DNA of 64,000 nt. Source: Vanrija pseudolonga. Taxonomy: Eukaryota > Basidiomycota > Tremellomycetes > Trichosporonales > Trichosporonaceae. Location of the stretch: NCBI RefSeq assembly GCF_020906515.1, contig NC_085855.1:1922001-1986000 (forward strand), in the 5' to 3' direction. A model generated the notes under the pieces. That model saw nothing but the letters and a program-made list of their open reading frames with translations. It did no database searches and had not been told where the DNA came from. A program made the translations under genes and the position numbers. This document shows positions 12,861-23,712 of this stretch, piece by piece; the first letter of the stretch is position 1; each line of letters opens with the position of its first letter.

Positions 12861-14448
12861 CTACTTCTTCCCAAACCATCCAAGGGCCTTGCCCACGCCG
12901 CTGGGCTCGGGCGCGGGTGGCGGCTGGAGGTGCGGCGGCAGCTGCTGCTGCTGGTGGGGCAGCGCGCCGCCCCCGTGTGGCGCCTGGCCGCCGTGCAGGG
13001 GCATGTAGCCTGATGGGTACATCATGCCCGGGAGGTGCGGCGGCGGGTGCACCGGTGGCGGCGGCGTTGTCTGGTGCTTTGCGCGCAGGTTGAAGAGCGC
13101 GCTGTTGGTCAAGATGATGAGGAGCGACAGCGTCGTGACGGTGAACAGCATCGTCTTCCAGCTGATCGCGTCGACAAACGAGTTGATGACCCCGGCGAAA
13201 GTCTCGGCGCCGACGCGCGCACGGCCAACAACGGCCGGATCGCGGTTCATGCACGTCTCCCATGCGTAGCATGCGTTTTCCCTGCTTCGTCAGCCTAACC
13301 CAGGCACATAGACTGGAGAACTTACATTGCTGGAACGCGGAACTCTGGCTCGCAGCGGTTCTTGAGGTACAACGCCGAGCATTCTGCAATCTCCTGCAGG
13401 ATCTCTGCGCGCGCGTTAGGTCCCTGCTCGTCACACGCGGCCGCACGTACCGACTGATACCTCGTCGATCCGCTCCTGCACGTCGCGGCGCACCGCGAGG
13501 ATGAACTGGAGCGCAATGTACAGGAAGAATGCGAGGAGCGAGAGGTTGAACCCGAGCTGCACGTAGCTGGAGGTTAGCTCGTCCTTGGAGCGACGCCACT
13601 CACCCAAGGAGGATGGCTGGGATCTCCGAGTGCCGCACAGCTGGCGCAGGAATGTTGAAGTTGTAGTGGTGCTCCTGGCGCCTGGCAACAGCGACGGGTG
13701 CGTCTGCGTCCTGCGTTCGTTCGTTAGTCGGGATCGCCACCAGCCAAGCGCGTGCCACGACGCCCCGCCACTGCCACGTAGTACGCACCTCGTCGCCGTC
13801 CGAGTCCGAGTCGTACCTCCGTCTACGCGTCCACTCCTGGCGTCTGCGGCGCACACGTGTGAGTGCGCCGGTGGCGATCTTGCGTTCTGGTGATGCGGTG
13901 GTCGCCTCCTCCTCGGCCTTGGGTGCAGGTTTAGGTGCCGCTGCCTTGGCCGGCGTGGAAGACGATGACGCCGCTGCCGCCGCCGCCGCCATCGCCGCTG
14001 GCCGCGCGGGGCTGTCCGGCACGCCGCCTAAGCTAAAGCTCATATCCACGTCTTCCTCTGCCGCGACCTCGGCCGCGCGCGGCCCGAACCCAAAGTCGGT
14101 CCGCGCCCACCGTGTAGGGTCGTACGGTTCAAACTTCTGCGCGGGGGGCAGCGGCGGTGCGTGGAACAGGAACGGCGTGTTGGGCCCGAAGCGGAACCCC
14201 GGCGTCTGGGAGGGGGTGGTGAACGGGCTGGCGCCGGGCCCGTCGGCGTGCATGCCTGTTGAAGGTTAGCTGTGAGGACAATGGGAGTTGGGTCCATCGG
14301 TCCACCAGCGGCCCACCGCCGCCAGGCGCGAGATAGCCCACTCACGCTTGCGCGCCGGCCCGTCGTCTTGCAGCGCATAGTCTGCGAGCCGCGCCATGGG
14401 GTCGCTGGCGTCGACGTCCATGGGCCCCGAGCGGTCGCGGAAGGCCAT
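12861..14448 (-). CDS. BRL1: Brl1/Brr6 nuclear-envelope protein (NPC assembly)
   Basis: Integral inner nuclear-membrane protein that helps nuclear pore complex assembly and lipid homeostasis. Minus strand, several exons. The disordered N-terminal half (MAFRDRSGPMDVD...) includes DMSFSLGGVPDSP. A membrane segment follows (GFNLSLLAFFLYIALQFILA), then the lumenal part with the two conserved Cys pairs: CALYLKNRC and CYAWETCMNRDP. A second membrane segment (MLFTVTTLSLLIILTNSALF) ends the domain. The C-terminal tail is Pro/His/Gln-rich and ends LGWFGKK. The Cys pairs and two helices define the Brr6-like domain. Brl1 and Brr6 cannot be separated by eye; many basidiomycetes have a single member. The start is divergent from BUB3. 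Confidence 0.9.
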
Positions 14449-14616
14449 GGTGGTGGCGAGGCGAGGTGTGTGTGATGGGCGGTGGTGGGTTGTTGATTGC
14501 GGAAACTAAACGACGACAGTCAGTGGTCGGTGGCCGGAAAAATCAAACACGCGGCAATGACAACAACCAACTCGTCAACTCGTCGACTTCCACCACGTAC
14601 CCAACAACAACAAGCA
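14449..14616. promoter_or_regulatory. Divergent BRL1 / BUB3 promoter
   Basis: 168 bp between two divergent ATGs (14448 minus, 14617 plus). Contains CAACAACAACAAGCA just before the BUB3 start. No TATA box is seen. Confidence 0.45.
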
Positions 14617-15985
14617 ATGTCTTCTGGTACGTTACGTCTGACCACGAAACACCACTCACACGCAGGAGACCGCTCCCTCCAGCCGCCAGCGGACGGCATC
14701 GCCGCCGTCGCGTGGTCGGCGGACAGCAGCTCGCTCCTCGTCGCGTCCTGGGACTCGGTAGGTACAACAACGGTACCCCATCGCTGACCTCAGACGATCC
14801 AACTGCACAGGGTATCAGGATCGCAAGCTCCTCCGCAGATGTAAGCTGGTTCTTGCTTACGCCAGCTGACCCCAGCTTCTCCCACCCCCGCCCCGTGCTC
14901 GCGGCCACCTTTGACGCGACCCCCAACACGGCCTACTCTGGCGGCCTCGACCGGCGCGTGCGGCAATGGGACTTTAGCACGGGCGACAACCGCGTGCTGG
15001 GCACGCACGACGACAGCGTGTCGTCGCTGGTGTGGATCCCAGAGCAGAGTGAGTGCGCGGTCGCGAGTAGTGACCTTCCCCCGCTAACCTCCTCCCTCCC
15101 AGACATCCTCGTCTCCGGCTCGTGGGACAAGACGCTCAAGATCTGGGACCCGTCCGCCGAAGAGCCGCTGCGCGCGACCGCTGCCCTCCCGGAGCGCGTG
15201 TACAACCTGTCCTATGCGCCCGCGACTGGCAGGCTGCTGGTGTCGATGGCGCACCGCCACGTGAGCGTGTACACTGCGGCCGAGCTTGGCGCCGCCGCGC
15301 GCGAGGGCCGCGAGCCCAAGCCCGAGAGCACGCGCGAGAGCGCGCTCAAGATGCTCACGCGGACGGTCGCGTGCATGGCCGATGGAAAGGGTGGGTCGAG
15401 TCGTGCTGCGCGAGCGATGGGAAATGACAGCTGACGCACCCCAGGCTGGGCATCAGGCTCGATCGAGGGCCGTATCGCCGTCGAGTACTTTGACCCCGAC
15501 CCGGCGGCCCAGGCGGCAAAGTATGCGTTCCGCGCACACCGCGCGACGGTCGACGGCGTGGAGCAGGTGTACCCCATCAACGCGCTGGCGTACCACCCTG
15601 TGTGAGTAGGCGTGGCGCCGTGGGGCCATGCCTCCTCGCCAGCACATGCTGACGCCCGCAGCCACAACACATTCGCGTCCGGCGGCTCAGACGGCGTCCT
15701 CTCCATCTGGGACCACAACGCCAAGAAGCGCATGCGCCTGTACCCCAAGTACCCCACGGCCATCTCTGCGCTCGCCTTCTCGCCCGACGGCTCAACGCTC
15801 GCCATTGGCGTCAGCTACGAGCACGACAATGCCGTCGCGAGCCCAGAAGAGCAGGCACGGGTGCTGCTCCTCCTCAAGGAGACGGTGCAGGAGGACTGCA
15901 AGGTGGGTGCCGAGCGAGCGGAGCGCGCAGCGCGGGCGAGACAGTCGAGCATACTAACGCCATCCAGCCCAAGGCCCGCGCATGA
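14617..15985 (+). CDS. BUB3: Mitotic checkpoint protein Bub3 (WD40)
   Basis: WD40 propeller that binds phosphorylated MELT motifs of the kinetochore protein Knl1 and recruits Bub1 and BubR1. The first exon is only 10 nt (MSSG with the next exon). Later exons give LQPPADGIAAVAWSADS, GGLDRRVRQWDF, LVSGSWDKTLKIWDP, SIEGRIAVEYFDPDP and YAFRAHR, then VYPINALAYHP and GGSDGVLSIWDHNAKKRM. These are signature Bub3 blocks. The reading frame ends DCKPKARA* after a last intron at about 15904-15967. A linker in the middle (AREGREPKPESTRESALKML) is longer than in yeast. The gene runs toward AIM25, leaving 70 bp between stops. Confidence 0.93.
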
Positions 15986-16055
15986 GCGGCCCAGCACCGC
16001 TGCCACATATCTATGTATAAGTGAAGATGTCGCATGCAAACTAGACTTGATCTAT

Positions 16056-17708
16056 CTACGACCAGTCGCCCCAGTCTCCCCAGCTCGAGCCGCCGTCGCC
16101 GCCTCCGGCCTCGCCACCACCAAAGAGGCCCTCGTTCTGCTCCTCAGCCCACGGGTCATCCATGGGCTGCTCGTAGTCACCGTACTCGCCAGGCTGCTGC
16201 TGGCCAGCACCAGCATCAGGTGGCGGGCCTTGCGGTGGCTGCTGGCCCGGTGCGCCCTGCTGACCCGGCTGGGCCTGCTGCGCGGTGCCGGGCCCCCGGC
16301 CGTAGATGTACTCGTCCTCGCTCATGCCGGCCGGCACATCCGACGCGGCGCCCGCCGCCGCGCCAGCAGCAGCGCCAGTCGCCGCTCCTCCATCCGCGGG
16401 CGGAGCAGCGCCGCCATCGCCGCTGCGCGCGTCCGACCCGCCGTCACCTCCACCAAAGAGAATGAACGGGAAACCGAAGCCGCCGCTGCCCGAGTGCCGG
16501 GAGAAGTAGTCAAAGTCGATACTGACGGCGGTCGCGAGCGCCATGGCGCGCTGGTCAAGCGTGAGCCCGACGTCTGAGCGCTCGGGCAGGATGAGTGTCT
16601 GGCCCTGGACCTTGATCTCTGACCCGGGGGGCATGTCGAGCTCGGTGCCCGCGGCGTCGAAGCGGATCACGTACTGCCCCGTGTCGGTGAAGAGCTCGCG
16701 GCCCAGCCCGCGGAAGTTGCGGTTAATGGTGGCCACGAGGCGGTCGTCCTTGTCCTTGAGCCAGAAGTCCCACGCGAGGAAGCCGCCGTCGATGCGCGCA
16801 AACTGGCGCAGCACCTCGCCGGGCCGCTCCTGGAACAGGTTGTACTTCCTCCGCCAGAGATGCCACGACCTGTCACGGGTGAGCTCCACAACCACAACTC
16901 CACACCCACTGCTGCGTCTCGCCCACGATCGGCGAGTTCTTCTCGTCCATCGCGTGCACGTAGATGCGCGAGTTGATGAAGGTGAATGGCCGGCGGATCC
17001 ACAGGATCGGGTTGCCGTGCACGTCGAGCACGGTGGATTTGAGCGGGCGGTGCGTGTGCAGGATGTTGCGGGTGACGGCGGATAGGATCCCCTGGTCTTC
17101 CTCCGCCATGCTGGGGTCAGCGAGTTGTCCTCCTGCTGCACCTCCTCACAATCCGACAATGTTGCCCTGCGGGTCAGCTTTCCACTCGACACATAAGCAG
17201 ACCCACATCAGGCGAGTAGATCGCATAGCGGTTGGCCTGCTCGTACCCCATGAACACGTTGAGCATCTCCAGTTGTCTACCGTCGTCAGCCACCACAAGT
17301 TCCTTCGACGACCGACGCACCGCACAATAACCAAGCTCTCGTGCGCGAGCAGCTCGTGCGCCGCATGCGACTGGGAGAGCACGCCTCCGGGATCGTCGGG
17401 CACGCTCACGCGCGCGGGCTGCACGTAGCCGCCGTACGGGTCCGCGCCGAACGGCATAGCGAAGGGGTTCTGGGGCTGCGGCTGTGGCCTGCGGCGCTGG
17501 GGGCGGACATGGCCGCGGGGGACTGCAGTGGCGGTCAGCGAGCGAGCGAAAGCGCTGGAAGGTGAGGCAACAACTCACGCCGGTCGTCGCCGCGCAGCAG
17601 CGAGGTCGACGAGCTGAAGCCGCGCTGGGCGAGGAGCGCGAGTGATGGCGATGCGGGCGGCACCATTCGTGCCGGCGCAAGGGCCGACGCCGCGGTCCGT
17701 CTCAGCAT
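16056..17708 (-). CDS. AIM25: Mitochondrial phospholipid scramblase (AIM25 type)
   Basis: Scramblase-family protein (PF03803 type), probably in mitochondria. The N-terminus MLRRTAASALAPARM is a plausible presequence. After a Pro/Gln-rich linker, the domain begins at ESLVIVRQLEMLNVFMGYEQ and runs through GNIVG, EEDQGILSAVTRNI, RPFTFINSRIYVHAMD, KYNLFQERP and FAWDFWLKDKDD-like blocks to MALATAVSIDFDYFSRH. These match fungal Aim25. The C-terminal tail of about 140 residues is Gly/Ala/Gln/Pro-rich and ends DWGDWGDWS, unlike the short tail of the yeast protein. Minus strand with several short introns; the start at 17708 is the only ATG giving the presequence. Function in yeast is not fully settled. 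Confidence 0.85.
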
Positions 17709-18846
17709 GGTCGTGTTGTGTATGAGTGTCAGTGTGATCGTGAGAGCGTGTCGCTTGGCAGTTGTCGTTTCGTTGCCGACGGCCAGCGACCAGTTGTCAA
17801 TGACGCACTCTTTCGGCAGTTTGCGCTGGCTGATCGGCACGGCGCAACGCAGGAATCAGGTCCCGCTGCGCTCTGGGTGGCTCGCTCGTGGCGGCGACTT
17901 TGACGCTCCACATCGACTTGGCCAGCAGCGCAGACGCGTACGGGCCTGTAATTAGCACGCTCGCGCGCACGGTGGCGACTGTGCGACTCGCGACTCACTC
18001 TGGCCACACTGCAGCCGCAGTCAGCCCACGCGACGCGACGCTACTTGGCGAGGCTTGCGAGTTGCGCGACGACTGTGGAGCGACGACACAAAGACAACGC
18101 ATTGCATCTGGCGACTGAAGCGTAGTGCGTTTTGGTGCTGCACTGTAGTCAGTCTACGGCTGATGAGATCTTCGAGCTGCGAGCTGCGAGCTGCGCGACT
18201 GACAGACCGAGTGGCCAACTGGCTGCATTCGCGCCACGAAAGACGAGGTGGCGCAGAGACATGTGACGGGTGTGACTGCCTCATGACTGCTGCAACACCA
18301 CCGCGGCAAGGACCCCACTTGCAGCAACAACATTATGCACGCTGACCTGACACTGACACGACAACTCTTCATGCAACGCCCAAAGCACACGACACACGAC
18401 GCGCGACGACGCTGCGACACCAGACGATGGCGTCAGCGACGACAATTTTCGGCACCATGACGGCGTCGCGGCCGCCAATCTCCGCCTGCCGACCGACAAC
18501 TCCACTGTGCCACTCAAAACCCTGCTTGGCTGACGACGAAGGCACATGACCATCACGAGACTGGTCGAGTGACACGGCTGCGAGCTCGCACGATGATGTG
18601 CACATGCGGTGGACTAACTCGAGAGTGCCTCTGCACAGCGGCGCCGACGTTAGTACTGTTAGCGTGATAATCTCTGCACCATCTCCTTTCGCCAGTCTCC
18701 CCCACGCCCTCCCCCACACCGTCACGTGCGCCGCTCGGCGTCGCGCTGCTCTGCGCAACACCCACGCTCACACTCGGCCATATGTGTCAATGAGTACATG
18801 TGGATCATGCTAGAACCAAGGGAACCGACGAGCCGCAAGAAACCAT
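17709..18846. other. AIM25-RPS27 intergenic region
   Basis: About 1.1 kb between the AIM25 start and the RPS27 stop. A short tandem repeat of GAGCTGC lies at 18174-18194. Open frames exist on both strands, but they have no recognisable product and poor codon bias. A CACGTG lies near 18723. I see no supported gene. Confidence 0.4.
18174..18194. repeat. Tandem GAGCTGC x3
   Basis: Three adjacent exact copies of the 7-mer GAGCTGC. Low-complexity expansion of a GC-rich word; no function evident. Confidence 0.6.
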
Positions 18847-19718
18847 CTAGTTCTTCCTGCGGAACGAGCAGCCTGGGGACAGTGTTAGTGGGACTGAAAA
18901 CGAGTCGGCATCTCATGCCTCGGATCCGGGGGGCGATCCTCAACCAACACTCACCCTCAGTAAGCTTGGCCTTGCCGCCCGAAGGCTGGCAGAGGACGGT
19001 AGCGCACGAGCCGCACTGGACGACGGTCGAGGCGTGCGAGAAGACGGTGGTGATCTGGAAGCAGCCGGGGCACTTGACGTCCATGAAGAACGAGTTGGGG
19101 GTGGGCACAATCTTCTTGAGCTTGTGGGTGCGGGCCTGGGCCTCGGCAGAGGGGTTGAGAAGGTCGACGGCGAGAGTCTGCGGGGGGGTCAGTTGTGCTG
19201 CTGTGTGTGGTAGGGCAAGCGGGCAGGACGGTAGACTGGACGTGGACGTGGGCTTGGACATTGGCAGCAACGCGGATCCGAGCCGAGTGAGTCGAAGTTG
19301 TGTGGGCGGTGCGGTGCTGGAAATCTCCAAGTCGTCGAAATGATGGCAAGTCGGCGAACGCGACGCAAGCAGCGGCGAGCAGCGCACGCAAGACGGCGTG
19401 GGAGGCGAGAGCGAGCGCGAGTGCGAGGACAACTTTGGCACAGAGACTGCGGTCGCACGCCGCCATCAGGCGCAATTGCACGCGACCGCAGCACGAAGTT
19501 TCCCAGCGTCTGTCTGCCCAGCATGCCCTCGCTCTCGTTTGTCCTCGCGCACAACGCCAGCGCGCGCTCCCTCGTCGTCGAAGCGCAGGTCTGTATCGTC
19601 GACATCCGTGTCGCCGACATCAAAAATTCGCTTTGCCGTCCAAAGTCGTCCAGCGGTCCATTTGTCCAGTCTTCCAGTCCAGTCTGCCGTCGTCCTGTCG
19701 CCCAACTGGGCTCACCAT
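18847..19718 (-). CDS. RPS27: 40S ribosomal protein S27 (eS27)
   Basis: Zinc-ribbon protein of the small ribosomal subunit. Exons 19716-19718 (the ATG alone), 18955-19177 and 18847-18872 total 252 nt, giving 83 residues. The product begins [15 protein letters not shown] and contains [20 protein letters not shown], then [20 protein letters not shown], and ends EGCSFRRKN. The zinc site is Cys-x2-Cys ... Cys-x2-Cys. Length and motifs match the family. Intron 1 is 538 nt, roughly ten times the local norm, and the first coding exon is the start codon only, with donor GTGAGC directly after ATG. Confidence 0.94.
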
Positions 19719-20449
19719 TTTGGCTAGGTTGTCGTGTGGTTCGCAAAAGCGCGGGCGGCGGACTCTTGCGGTTTTTAAGTGTGTGGTTGGGGGGGTGAAA
19801 GCCGGTTGAGGACGCTTCTAGAGTGCAGAGGTGCTTGGTGGTGTGCGCGAGGCAGCGAGTAGCAGCGGCTGGCAGAGGACGAGGAGGCGGGCGGGCAGGC
19901 AGGCGGCGAGCACGACTCAGCGTCCTGGGTGGTCAACGGGAGCATTTTCACACTTAGCACTGTCAAAATCCTGCACCGGGAATACTTGTGCCTGGGTGTA
20001 ATCCCGCCCGTGGCGTGCTTGTATGGGTCGGCTCAACTGTTAAATTCAGTCTCGGCGATAGGCTTGTATGGCGGGGCTTGGTATCGCCGATAGCTACGAC
20101 GTAGTGCCTGTGACTTGTCCGGACCCGGCCATCACGGAGCACTGCCACCCATCTCGAAGCATCCACACACGCCGAGTCGGCTCGAGCCACAATGCACATG
20201 CATTCTACTACTGTACAGACGGGTCCCAAAAAATGAACATTGATGCAATGGTCCGGCCGGGCGCGTTGGATGGGATGGCCGGGGCCGGGGGGATGGTGGG
20301 TTCGGGCTCGGAGCTCGGCAACGACGACGACCACAACGTCGAGTCGAGTTGAGTTTGCGAGAGGCTTCTAATCCGGTCTGATCGGTGTGATCGGTGCCGG
20401 GTAATGCGTTGGAGTCGAAGACGAGATGAGATGGCGACGGCAACACTGC
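19719..20449. promoter_or_regulatory. RPS27 upstream / LTV1 downstream region
   Basis: The first few hundred bases should hold the RPS27 promoter and leader; the rest is LTV1 3' flank. No TATA box or CACGTG is seen. A run of eight G at about 19789-19796 lies just upstream of RPS27. No gene is supported. Confidence 0.4.
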
Positions 20450-22662
20450 TCACTTGAGCGAGACAACGCCCCGGGCGCCAACAGCCACATCGGCAGCACG
20501 GCCGCCACCGACCATCTTCTGGTGGCTCGCAATCTGGCGCTTGCGCTCGGCACCAAACGTCTCAGTGTGCTTCTTCTTCTCCTGCCTCCGGTTCGCGCGC
20601 TGCTCCTTGACGGCGTTCTTGCGTGCCTTGCGCTCCTCGGCCGACTCGCCCTTCGGCCGTGTGACGGTGACCTTCGGCGCCTCGCGCTCCGTCTCGGATC
20701 CAGAGTCCTCCTCCTCCTCGGTGACGGGGAGGGCCTTGGCTGCGGCCCGGGCCGCGGCCTTCTCGGCCTCCTCAACTCGGCGAAGGAGACGGGCCTTCTG
20801 TTCCTCTGACGAACGGACGCGGATAGTGCCGGGGTGGTTCTCCGTGTTGGTGTATGTGGCTGTGGGGGTTAGTGGCGGCGGGTGGGGGATAACAATTGTG
20901 CGGGCTGTGGGATGGTGCGTGGGCCAAGCAGCCGTCGGGGAACGTAACTGTTTATGAAAGGCCAATCATAGGCAGACACGGAGTAACCCAGACATGCTAG
21001 GCATAGCAGCATTGGGCAGCAGCGCCAAACCCGTCGTCATGACGGCGCACCACTGCCACAACGCCACCTGCCACAGTGGCACCACCACTGACCACACCTA
21101 CACGCTCTCGTGACACTCACAAAGAATCGTCTCGACGTCCCACTTGGGCTCGGCCTTCTCGTCGATATCCCTCAGAGCCACCTTGTCCTTCTTCTCCTTG
21201 ACGTAGCCGCGGTTGAGCTGCTCGAGCTCGAGGATACGGCGGCGGTTCTCCTCGCGGCCGATACCGTCTCCGTCCTCGCCCTGCTCGAGCGCAGCGCGGA
21301 GCACGCTCAGCTTCTCGGCGCCGGTCATGGCCGTGCCGCCCAGACTCTCGCGCATGCGCGAGCCGACAACCTCGTAGTTGTCCAAAAAGTCGTCCATGAT
21401 CGAGTCAAAGTCCTCGCGGCTGAGCTCGACGGGGCCGTGGTCCTCGGCCGCCTTGGACGCCATGCTTGCGCGCGACATTGAGCTCATGAACGACGGCGCG
21501 ATCGACACGTCGTCGTCGTCCATGTCGAGGTACTCGTCGTCCTCGTCGTCGAGCTCGTACTCGCGCTCAATGACGTCGAAGCGGTCGTCGAGCGACCGCA
21601 GCCCAGCGTTACGGTACACGCTCGCACTGGACATAGACATGCCCGACGCGTCCGACGGGCCGCGCTTGCCGTGCCGCTTCTTGCCGCCGCGGACCACCAT
21701 GTCGCCGAACCCAGACACCAAGGAGCCGATCGTGTCGGCCATTTCTGAGCGCTCGGCCGGGTCGGCCTCCTCATCGTCCCACCCGCCGTTCGAGGTCGCC
21801 TTCTGCTCTGGATGCCGGCCACCGGCGGCCTTGAACGCGCGGAATCGGTCCTCCCACGTCTCCTCGCCCGCCTCGGTCCTGCTGTCGTCGTCATCATCGT
21901 CGTCGTATCGAGGCGCCTGCAGCTCGCGCCCGTTCTCGTCAACGCCCCACTCGGCAAAGTCAAACTCGGGAGCCTCGTCCCCGTCCTCCAGCTCGCCGCC
22001 GCCGAGCAGGTCGTCAAACAAGCTCCCGTCGCCGCCGTCGTCCACGAATGCGTCGTCGTCGAGCGCTTCCAGCACTTGCCGGAGATGCGGGTCCATGTCG
22101 GGCTGGAACCCCTGCAGCTCGGCCGGGATGGCCTCGTACGCGTCCTGCGCCTCCTGCCACGAGATCTCGTTGCGCGATGCCAGTGCGTCGGGCGGGAGGA
22201 ACATGTCGTCGTCCTGGCGTCCCTTGCCCTTTGAGCGGTTGCCCTGCCGCTTCATTCCCGTGGCGGCCGCCGAGCCCCTCGGCGCCTCGAGGAGCACCGA
22301 CTCGAAGCCCGCCTCACCGACCGGCCTCAGATGCGACATGTAGTCGTAGGTCGAGTCGTCGAACGTGATGCCGTACTGCGCGGCCTCGCCCTCGTTGGCG
22401 CGCATCTTGGACTTGTCGAGGGTGGCGTCGAGCTCGGCGAGGGTAACACCGGACTGGGAGAGTGCGTCAGTACGAGCACGAGCTTCTCCACAGCTCCGTC
22501 GACCCCGCTCACCTTCTGGGCGTCATTGTACCGCTCGACCGGCTTGAACACCTGCTGGCTCGCCTCGGGGTCGTTGATGAGCGGGTCGCGCACGGAGCGG
22601 TGCACGAGCTGGAAGTGCTGTGCCCCGGGCTGGCGGTAGATGGACTTCTTGGTGGGTGCCAT
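20450..22662 (-). CDS. LTV1: Ribosome biogenesis factor Ltv1
   Basis: Assembly and export factor for pre-40S particles that acts with Enp1 and Rps3. Three exons on the minus strand. The N-terminus MAPTKKSIYRQPGAQHFQLV with VHRSVRDPLINDPEASQQVF is the Ltv1 signature. The middle is very acidic and Ser-rich (for example FDDLLGGGELEDGDEAPEF). The conserved C-terminal blocks are DVETILSTYTNTENHP (across the intron 20860-21120) and ERKARKNAVKEQRANRRQEK, ending RGVVSLK. Intron 2 is 261 nt, long for this genome. The start at 22662 is divergent from TIM13, so ribosome and mitochondrial import genes share a 304-bp promoter. Confidence 0.93.
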
Positions 22663-22966
22663 GGTGGCGGTGTATGCGCGTGCTGTCTAGGTCCTGATCG
22701 TTGTCGCTGCGAGTGTGTCGTCGTGTGTATCGTTGCAGCGTCTAGAGTGCGATGTGAGTAGCTCGAAACGTCAGTGATCTCTAGTTGGGTTTGTGGACAG
22801 ACCTCCACCTACAAAATTCTTTGGCCATTTGCCGCCGCCGCCGCCCACCCCCGCGCCGCGCCAGCCAGCAGTCGTCGCCGAGTATTCGACGCACCGACGC
22901 CGCCACTCGGCAAGAGCGACTCACTCTTTGCTTGCCTGCACTCCACCACCACCACACGACATCAAA
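22663..22966. promoter_or_regulatory. Divergent LTV1 / TIM13 promoter
   Basis: 304 bp between divergent start codons. The TIM13 side ends CACACGACATCAAAATGG. GC-rich with CCGCCGCC runs at about 22830-22860. No TATA box is seen. Confidence 0.45.
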
Positions 22967-23571
22967 ATGGCTTCTCTCTTCGGCGGTTCCAGCAGCGGCG
23001 CGACTCCCAGTGAGTGCCCTCCGTCCGCCGTGCGCGGCGCGGTGTCCACCTGCCTCGAACACACCGGCACGTCCCGGCCGTCCCGAGTTTGACTGTGTGG
23101 TGGCACCGCGCGTCGTCGTGCTGCTGTTCAAAACATAAACTGACCTCCATAGGCCAGAAGGAGCAGGCTGAGCAGATCAAGCTCCAGGTCCAGCAGGAGG
23201 TGTGTTGGCCATGCTTCGGTGAGCCCAGCTGACGTCCCAGCTCGCTGCCGCCGGCGCCCAGCAGCTCATCAACAAGATCACCGAGAACGTGAGTGTGTGC
23301 TGGGGGGGTGTGATGCGTCGGCGCCCGCATCGTTTCCCTAGCAGTAGCAGCGCCGACGCCCACCTCCCCACCCCCGCGCACCCCCTAACCATCCCAGTGC
23401 TTCGCCAAGTGCGTGACCCGCCCCGGCCCCACCCTCGGCTCGTCCGAGGAGCGCTGCCTCTCGCAGTGCATGGTCCTGTACATGGCTGCGTTCGACCAGA
23501 CCTCGCGGTCGTACGTTGCGCGCGTGTCGCGCGAGCGCTCTGGCGCTGCTTCGAGCGGCATCTCGCTCTAA
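22967..23571 (+). CDS. TIM13: Mitochondrial import chaperone Tim13
   Basis: Small TIM of the intermembrane space that escorts hydrophobic precursors with Tim8. Four exons join to a product of about 90 residues: MASLFGGSSSGATP, then QKEQAEQIKLQVQQE, LAAAGAQQLINKITEN, CFAKC and CLSQCMVLYMAAFDQTSR. The twin CX3C motif (CFAKC and CLSQC, 14 residues apart) is intact, as needed for Mia40-driven folding. The exon breaks fall just before the first CX3C. Four short exons with introns of about 40-150 nt. The C-terminus ends ERSGAASSGISL. Tim8 or Tim10 are less likely given the LINKITENCFAKC context. Confidence 0.92.
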
Positions 23572-23712
23572 GCGGAATGCGCGAGGTTGGAAGGACACAA
23601 AAATCAAAAACAACCCATCACACCACGCACGCCTGCTGCCCCTGGCTGCCTGGCCATGTACCACCCCTCTCTCAGACCCATGCATTGCATGATAAAGTAC
23701 AAGCTCGTTCTC

